Position numbers and translations under genes: made by a program. Shown here in pieces: positions 57,313 through 64,000 of a stretch of DNA of 64,000 bases. The notes below the pieces were generated by a model, which was given only the letters and a program-made list of their open reading frames with translations, searched no databases and had not been told where the DNA came from. This DNA comes from Stereocaulon alpinum (lineage: Eukaryota > Ascomycota > Lecanoromycetes > Lecanorales > Stereocaulaceae), in contig JAEUBA010000043.1 of assembly GCA_018257865.1 (NCBI GenBank), forward strand, positions 213,751 through 277,750, given 5' to 3'. Within the stretch, counting starts at the first letter, position 1. Every line of letters starts with the position of its first letter.

Positions 57313-60136
57313 GGGGGTCTGATAATAACAACGGTACTAGGAATTCCGTTAAGACTTATAAATCGCTATATACTTTCCGAGCCTTATTTATATAATTACT
57401 GGTTAGGATTACTAGAGGTATTAACTCCCGACGTATAGCTTCCGCAGTTTAGGCTAGATACTAGGTATAACTATTTATAGTATCTTTATATTCCCGCTAT
57501 AAGATAGTTAGTATTTTCCCCGCAGGCAAGATTCGAAGTAGCTTACTAATAATTAAATTCGTCTTTATTACTACTTTAGATCCCTTAGTTTCCTCTAGTA
57601 TAGTATTTGCTTTTACTAGCAGTCGACCTATATTATTAGATATAGATTTCAGGTAGTCCTAATATAATTATCTTATAACTTAGCCTTCGGTCGTTATTAC
57701 GTCTGAATATCGTAGATACCTAGTATTAGTTAGGAGACTTAGGAATAGATATCCTACTAACGCTAAATAGTAGTAATCTAGTTCCCCTAAAACGCTAGTC
57801 CTAAAGACCTTATCTATAAAAAGGGGTTTATATATCTTAATCCCCTCCGCTAGTATCTACTAAAAGTCCTTAGTATCAGGTCCTATTACTATAGTAGTAG
57901 AGTAGATAAGGGCCGTTTTCGTACCTTATTTTACTATAATAGGTAGTGTATACGTATTACTACTAGATTAGCTGGTGATAGCAAGACTTAGGGTAAAGTT
58001 AAGATAGTTTCCTCTATCTATAGCAAAGCTCAGCTTGCGGGAGTTTGCTTTAATATAGCCCTACTATAGTATTATAGGTACAGGTGAGCTAGCTAGCTAA
58101 GAATTCGATTTATTAGTAAGACTCTCTAGCTTAGCCTGTTTACTAAGTAGTAGGTAAGGTAAGTATTTGCGTTTCTCCTTCGTCGTAGGTAGTTTTAGCA
58201 GGCCTTATACTTCCCGTAATATATTTTCGGTACGTTTCTTCCCGCTGAGTAAACCTACTTACTATTTAGTATTTATAGTGTGGTAGTTAGTAGAGGATAA
58301 AGACTGAGGCGGGTAGTATATAGTTAAAGGAGGTAGTAAGGTATAGGAAGGATAATAAGTTAATAGTTAAGGTAAAAGTTTATATTATATTAAGGCTCGA
58401 AGTAAGGCTTAGGTAAAGGTATAACGTAAGGTCTATATAAAGGTACGTAATAAGTAATTCCAGCTTAAGTCTAATATAAAGTAATTATTATAATTCAGTT
58501 CTATTAGACGTAAGTAAGGTCGTTAATAAGTAGGTAAGTTAGTTAATAAGAGCGTATTAGTAAGGAGGAAGTATTATAGAGGATTAAGGAGTAATTAGCG
58601 AGTTATAAGGTAGCCGCTTTTCCCCTAGTAGAGTATTTACTTCGTTTACTTTATTTAACGCCTAGCTTAGCGTTAAGCTAGAGAGCTCTAGTTAGCTAGC
58701 TAGCTTACCTTACTTACTATATTATTAGATATAGGGCTCTTTGCCTAGCTCTGCTAGGTGGAATTCGTAAGGAGGATTAGGTTATAGGGGTACTACCGTA
58801 GGTAGGTATTACTAGCTATATACTACCTAAAAAGGCTAGGGTCCGTTCGTAATATAATATAATATTATCAACGTAATATTATTTTAGTTTCGCAGATCTA
58901 TATAATTCCTATACCTATCCGCTATATTAGTACTTCGTCTATTTCGTTAGTAACTATAGCCCTAACTACTTAGCTTCTAGCTTCCTTCCCCGCTAACCGT
59001 CTTTTAAGAGGTTTCGTATAAGTATAAGGTCCCCTACTTTAGGTATATACTATCTCCTTACCTTCAGCTTGCTCGCTGCGTAGGTATATAAGGCTACTTT
59101 AATAGCTAGTAGCCGGTTTTTATCTCTTAGCGCTAAATAGATTTAATACTAATACTCTAGTAGGGGTTCCTCTACCTCGTCTAGGTCTAGTAATACGAGT
59201 AGCTTAATATCGAAGTAGTAGTAAACTAGTTTAAACCTTAGTATAATCTAGGCCGGCGTATATCCATAGATTTTAGTAGTTTTGGTATTTATATTTAATA
59301 CGTTATCCCTTACGAATAAGGACTATAAGTTAGTACTACCTCGCTCGATATACTTCTTACTAATCTAACCTAATATCTCTTATACCGTTCTCTTTAGTAG
59401 CCTAGTTAATCTAGGGTGGCTTACTAGTCCTATATAATAGCTAACCCTATAATCTCGAAGCACTAGTTATAAATTATTATTTATAAAGTGGGATCCGTTA
59501 TCTATATATAGTCCACGCGGCTATCTAAATACTAGGGCGATATACTCTTAGGCTATATTAATAGTTTCTAACGCTATATACTAGATATAGGCCTTAGCCC
59601 AAGTAAACCTACTAAAATAATCGACGAACAGTAACACGTATAATACGCTAGTAGTAGTATAGGTAGGAGTAATTAGCCCTAGCCAGTCAGCACCTAGTAT
59701 AGCTATAGGTACGAACTATTAGATTATAATTAGTATTAACTTTAATAGGCGTCGTAGTCTAGCTTAGTATAAGTAATAGTTCTAGTACTACTTATAGATA
59801 TCTTTAGTCCTACTAGGCTAGTATACCTATCTAATTAGTCGATCTAGGGTTAGTGCGGACGTATAATACCTATAATCTTCGTAGGTAGCTCGTAAGAACC
59901 TCAGTATCTCCTCCTTAATAATATAAATACTAATAGCCCTAGTAGTTTCCTCAGTAAACCTTAGGTACTTGCTTTTAGTATAACTTAGTAGTAAGTATCT
60001 CTTTACTTAGTACTATAGTACCTTTCGCCTAGTAGGTAGGACTTTTAATTCTTCTATCCTTACTTCTCCTCCTTTAAGGTAGTCTACTAACTAGTAATAT
60101 ATAGGTAAATATCTATACTTATCGAGATTAGCCTTA

Positions 60137-60260
60137 TGTAACGGGGTGGTTTAACTCCTACGGGTAAATCACACAGTGTATTGAGCACTAGAAGGTAATG
60201 GAGATAGATAGTCGTTAAATTATCTTCAGCTAAGACTCCTCTCTATTATATAAGTTAAAT
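60137..60260. repeat. LTR-like end at the junction of the two Gypsy elements
   Basis: Sequence beginning TGTAACGGGGTGGTTTAACT starts exactly where remnant 1 coding similarity stops, is less AT-rich than its surroundings, and has the TG...  terminus form of fungal LTRs. For the minus-strand element to its right this would be the outer end of the 3' LTR. The inner limit and partner LTR are not visible. Confidence 0.4.
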
Positions 60261-60639
60261 ATAAGGAAAGAATTATTCTACTAAAGGAAAACCCCTTCCT
60301 TATATATTTATTATAGACTATACTAAGCCCTAATATAATCTAGGTGATCTAACCCTATATCTACTATATTACTCTATGATCTGCCTAATATATTTTAGAT
60401 TACTTATATTACTGGGTCCTCTCCTAATAGTCCTTTACCTATTAACCCTATTATATGCTTTGCCTGTGACCTTGCGGTATTACCCGTAATACGATCCCCT
60501 TATTTAGTTATTTTTATCCTGAAAGTAACTTAATAACCTAAGTATTTCTTCCTTATACTAAGGATTAAGAAGCTAACGAACTCCCTTACTTATTATTATT
60601 AGTTAGTCCTGAAACTTAGGATAGCTTCCTTATCGAAAC

Positions 60640-60990
60640 GCTCCTATATATAGTATACTAACTTAGGCCTCCTATATTATACGGGGGAAGTATCCGATCG
60701 ATATATTAAGTATATTCGTAGTAGTAATAAGTATAAGCTGTCCCCGCTTAACGTTCCTAAGTAGAAACGGATAGAGGAACAGCGTGCTAAATTACGTAGT
60801 AAGGAGGATAAAGCCTTCGCGAAGCTTTCTCGCCTACGGAAGTAGATTTAAAGGATTAAGGCAGACTAAGCGAAAATAGTCTAATAAGAGGTAAGGAATA
60901 TTAAGTTCTTAGAGAAGGAGGAGGAAAGGGAGAAGGAAGCTACTACTTCTAAAGTCCTAAACGACCTACCGTCCTTTAATATAGGTAAGA
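60640..60990 (+). pseudogene. RIP-broken coiled-coil protein fragment of transposon origin
   Basis: A plus-strand reading with stops only at expected Gln/Trp positions: YTGEVSDRYIKYIRSSNKYK, KRIEEQRAKLRSKEDKAFAK, KFLEKEEEREKEATTSK. It is highly charged and helical, and opposite in orientation to the flanking retrotransposons. It may be the C-terminal part of a DNA-transposon transposase or another element ORF; I cannot name the family. Confidence 0.4.
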
Positions 60991-62127
60991 TTAACTTTTT
61001 TAAGTAGGATCCCCTAACTGCGGATTTCGTTTCTAGAACTACTCCAGCTTTTTAGGGTAGTTAAGCGTAGATAGTAACTCCTACGTATTTTCTAATTAAT
61101 TATAGTCTAACTACTTTATTAGATACCTCTTCTTCCCCTTAATTACCTAGTAATCTAGAATTTCCTTAATATTATACTCCTTATTATCCTAATCTAAGAG
61201 TAACGGTGCGGTCCTTAGTAGTATTTCAGGGTCTACTTTCTTAAGTAATAATATATAGAATACTAGGTACTTCCTCGTTAGTTATAGGAGGTCTAGTATA
61301 TAGTTTATATCCCCTTTACGTTCCTTTATAAGGAATAGTCCTAGCTTTATATAATTAAGCTTATTACTAGGCCTATTAGTTTTAAAGTTTCTGCGAAGAA
61401 GATATACCCTATCCCCTTTAGAAATATTCGGTCCTATTAAATGTTTTCGATTATAATATATTGCTGAGCGGTTACTTAGGAACTATAAGTCCTTCTATAG
61501 TTTTTAATAGATTCTTACTATCTCCTTAGTAATAATAGTTACCTTTTACGCCTTTAGTTTAATTCCCTTTAGTAATAGGGTTATATATAGTTCGAACCTA
61601 TAATTAGCTTAAAATAGTATTATACCTATTAGGTCGGATACTAATCTATTATATACTAGTTACGCTACTAGTAAATAGGATACCTAATCATCTTATTAGT
61701 AATTAATATAGCACCGAAGATATTATTTTAGTATTTAGTTAGTTCTTTCCGTCTAACTATCTATCTGCGGGTGAAATACTATACTTATCTTTATCTTAAT
61801 TCCTGTTATATCTATTAACGATCTCTAAAATTTAGAGGTGAAGAGTTTATCTCTGTCTAAGATAATCTCTTTAGGGAGCCTATAGTTAGCTACTATTATT
61901 TATAAGAATACGTACGCTAGATCCTTAGCGTCTAATACTTCTTTATATAGTACGAAGTATACTATCTTAGTTAGTTAGTCGTTAATTACTAAGATCGTAT
62001 TATACTAAGTACCTATTAGTCGTTCTTTTAACTTTAGGAGTTTAATAATAAAATCCTACGTAATACTTTTCTATAGACTATCTAGGATTACTAGCGATTT
62101 CAACTCTCTATAAGGCTTATATTAGGA
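60985..62127 (-). mobile_element. Chromodomain Ty3/Gypsy retrotransposon remnant 2 (chromovirus, 3' half)
   Basis: Minus-strand reading, stops ignored: integrase core from about 62127 (LVINDQLTKIVYFV, LPKEIILDRDKLFTSKFWRS, IVFHPQIDSQTERTNQILKQ), then SNRSAIYYNRKHLIGPNISK and KGDRVYLLRR, and at 61170-61060 a chromodomain (YNIKEILDY*VIKGKKRYLI, K*LDYN*LENT*ELL) ending NPQLGDPT and a stop near 60990. DRD and HPQxDSQTE are the second and third catalytic regions. A chromodomain after integrase places it in the chromovirus branch (MAGGY-like). The coding similarity stops abruptly at 62127 where the LINE tail begins. Confidence 0.88.
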
Positions 62128-64000
62128 ATTGATTGATTGATTGATTTATACGCCTATTCTAGTATCTATATATACTAATGAGGGTGTTCTCTTATATTAT
62201 TAGGAAATCTAGGGGGGTTGAAGGCCCTCTAGACGCGAAAGAAACCTTTCTAGAGTCGCCCCTTCTAGCTAAAAACTTTCGCTTATTAGCTTACTTATTA
62301 TTCTACTCCGCCTATCTAACCTTACCGCTAGGCTCTATAATACTGGTAATAATAATCTCCGTTACCCTAATAGGCCCTATAACACTCCAGTAGCTCCGCC
62401 GCCTTTAGCTTCCACTTACACTTAGGCTTCTTTATCTTTAGGGTTTTTATTACCGGTTTTACTCCGATAGGGAGTTTAGACTGGGAGAGCTATTCCCTAG
62501 TAAGTCGATACTGCGTTAGGAATCCTAACCTAACCAGCTATCTCACAGCCGCTCTTATACTAGTGACCTCAGCTAGTATAGTCCTAATATTATAAGTCTC
62601 TACCTCTTTAATAAGCTCCCTTCGAGTGTCGCTAAGCTCTAGGTAGTATAGGAGAATATACTTTATATCCTAATTCCTCTATCTATAACTACAGCAGGCA
62701 CTGCGGACCCCTAGCACCCTCGCCTTATAAAGGAAGTAGTTAAACCTATTCTTCCTACTTTAGAGTTAGACTGCTATTAAGCTTTCTACCTTCCTAAGCT
62801 TTAGGTAGTAGTTATACCTTTCTTTAAATAACAGTTTATTCTATACGGGTGTGCGAGAGTACTTAGGGATAGTATCCTTATATACCTCCTACCGCTTAAT
62901 CTACTTCGCTATTACCTAGCCTTATATCTTCTTAGCTAGGACGCCTACGTCTTAATACTCCTTAATATCTATTTTTAGGTTATACTAATATACCTTCCTC
63001 CTTATCGCTGTTACCGCTTAATCCTAATCCTTCGCCTTAAGCTCCTGCAGGGCCTATTCTTCCTTTTCTAGTAATAGGGTTAGGCGTGTTAGGCGCGCCC
63101 TTCCTCTCCTTCCCCGCAGTCTCCTACGGATTAAGCGGTTACCTTCGATTATTAAGGGGTATACTCCCCTTAGTACCTAGTATCTTATAACTAGGGCGTC
63201 TAGATAGGTTTAGATAGGTATAATAACTACTTCCGCTTCTAGGACCTAGACCGGTATTACCTTATATACTCTAAGTACTATCTATAGGCAGTCGTTCTAT
63301 ATTATCGCGAGCGTCTTAACGTGCTTTTCTACGGCTCCCCGCCCCCCGGTAGGGGTATACTATATCAGAGTAGCGAATATAAGTATAGGCCTTACCGCTA
63401 TACTATATACCTTCCTATACTTCTTAAATATAGCTCCCTAAGTTAATCCTGCTAGGCACTTAATCGCCTAGGCTTAAGTAGCGGCCTTTGCCTTCACCTA
63501 CGCTATATATAGGCCCTAGCGGAGTTTAGTATTAATATATAGCCCTAGGACCCTAATACTCGCTTCCGGCTTAACCTCTACGTTACTAAATTATACCGTC
63601 TCCTTTATATTAAACCTTTTAGGGGCGTGCGATAGATATACTAGTTCGTACTTCTAGGGCGCGAACGTCGCCCCGTATATTTTCGCCTACGTTTAGCAGA
63701 GCTTATAGGCCTATTCTAGCTACCTATAGTTCGTTTCCGTTATCTTACTATATACTAGCAGGTATACGTTATCTACGAATCCTCCCACCTATACTAGGAT
63801 CTTTACCTTTAAGTATACTTTAATTAGTAGCGTATTAAAGAAGAGGAATAGGATTAGTAATATTAGTAATCCTTATAGGATCCCCGTTTCTACCGCCTTA
63901 ACTAGACTAGTCCTACCCCCTAGGGTTATTAATATCGCTCTATCCTTAAGGAAGCTCGCAGTCTACCGGATAATCCCCTTAGGGATTCCTTTTATCCTTA
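62128..64000 (-). mobile_element. Non-LTR retrotransposon (LINE) remnant, 3' part
   Basis: Minus-strand reading from the right edge: reverse transcriptase with VGGFVDNVYLLVYSKITETN (the FVDD catalytic motif, second Asp read as Asn), YGATFAP*KYELVYLSHAPK, RVLGLYINTKLR, then VRPILIFATLI*YTPTGGRG and AIIQNDCL, the thumb / linker region typical of fungal LINE proteins, ending GFLTQYRLTRE and LSQSKLPIGV near 62480. The 3' end is marked by a tetranucleotide tail (TTGA)4 on the plus strand at 62128-62146, directly abutting the interrupted Gypsy integrase. The 5' part lies outside the window. RIP stops make it dead. The plus-strand frame at 62178-62393 lies in its 3' untranslated part. Confidence 0.85.

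Larger units (their letters stand above)
56570..60136 (-). mobile_element. Ty3/Gypsy-type retrotransposon remnant 1 (integrase end)
   Basis: Read on the minus strand with stops ignored: a zinc-binding integrase N-terminus at about 59900-59760 (YYTSALTLDRLIR*VY*PSR, metal-binding Cys now Tyr), the catalytic core at 59640-59460 (VLLFVDYFSRFTWAKAYI; PRGLYIDNGSHFINNN; the third acidic residue position reads LLKRTV), the segment IERGSTNL and LNINTKTTKIYGYTPA, and the integrase C-terminal module near 59000 (YIPKVGDLILIRNLLKDG). Downstream sequence to 56570 is further element DNA without a named domain. At least eight in-frame stops make it inactive. It appears cut at 60136 by the next element. Confidence 0.85.
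56570..64000. mobile_element. RIP-degraded nested retrotransposon block
   Basis: From about 56,570 the composition changes abruptly: TA, TTA and TAG/TAA become very frequent and long frames disappear. Where retrotransposon proteins can still be read, stops stand where Gln or Trp codons are expected and Tyr where zinc-binding Cys are expected. These are C-to-T / G-to-A changes, the signature of repeat-induced point mutation. Three elements on the minus strand are separable (following entries). The block runs off the right edge. Confidence 0.93.

Noticed and set aside
62178..62393. 71-residue plus-strand frame with a hydrophobic C-terminus in the RIP block
   Set aside because: Lies in the 3' untranslated part of the LINE remnant, antisense to it; the hydrophobicity follows from AT-rich codons.
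1..64000. CRISPR array, bacterial-type operons, secondary-metabolite or antiviral defence cluster
   Set aside because: None present: no spaced direct repeats of CRISPR type, genes are spliced and eukaryotic, and no PKS, NRPS, terpene or NLR-type genes were seen.

Overview
The window is nuclear DNA of a filamentous ascomycete (Pezizomycotina; Dothideomycetes is only a guess). The supporting signs are protein-coding genes split by many short introns (about 45-80 bp) with GTATGT/GTAAGT donors and CTRAY-like branch points, orthologues of fungal proteins (Erg6, HacA, Zuotin, Mzm1, DUF6594, F-box), and a terminal AT-rich block whose transposon frames are broken as repeat-induced point mutation (RIP) would break them: Gln and Trp codons read as stops and Cys as Tyr.

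Layout. 1-14 kb is dense and conserved: VIP1 (3' end off the left edge), UTP21, ENP1, a 2.1-kb non-genic stretch with a 75-bp duplication, and the unfolded-protein-response regulator hacA with its Ire1-type intron. 14-18 kb holds an atypical Rossmann/SDR protein and a membrane-anchored putative methyltransferase, followed by a G-rich minisatellite. 19-25 kb is accessory: three diverged tandem paralogues of an unnamed small one-helix protein, all on the minus strand and all with a phase-1 intron at the same place, with a hexamer repeat and a hairpin/MITE-like inverted repeat among them. 25.8-29.2 kb returns to core genes (MZM1, ZUO1, DID2). 29-34.6 kb is sparse, with degenerate repeats and one unrecognised 419-aa protein. 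34.6-45 kb is core again: BRE2, NC2-beta, a divergent SDR / FAD-oxidoreductase (TDA3-like) pair, ERG6 divergent from SLT11, and a tiny spliced acidic protein. 45-47.9 kb has no recognisable gene. 47.9-56.3 kb holds a DUF6594 membrane protein, a rhodanese-plus-PTP phosphatase and an F-box protein. From about 56.57 kb to the end the DNA is RIP-ruined nested retrotransposons, all on the minus strand: a Gypsy element, a second chromodomain Gypsy element abutting it, and a LINE inserted into the second.

The core genes share broad themes: ribosome biogenesis and translation (UTP21, ENP1, ZUO1), transcription and chromatin (BRE2, NC2-beta), splicing (SLT11), and signalling or stress (VIP1, hacA, the PTP). 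There is no biosynthetic or defence cluster. The most novel item is the 19-24 kb paralogue family; the best-supported unusual mechanism is the overlapping-frame hacA message.

Exon limits were derived by eye from splice consensus, reading phase and family similarity; they are models, not transcript evidence.
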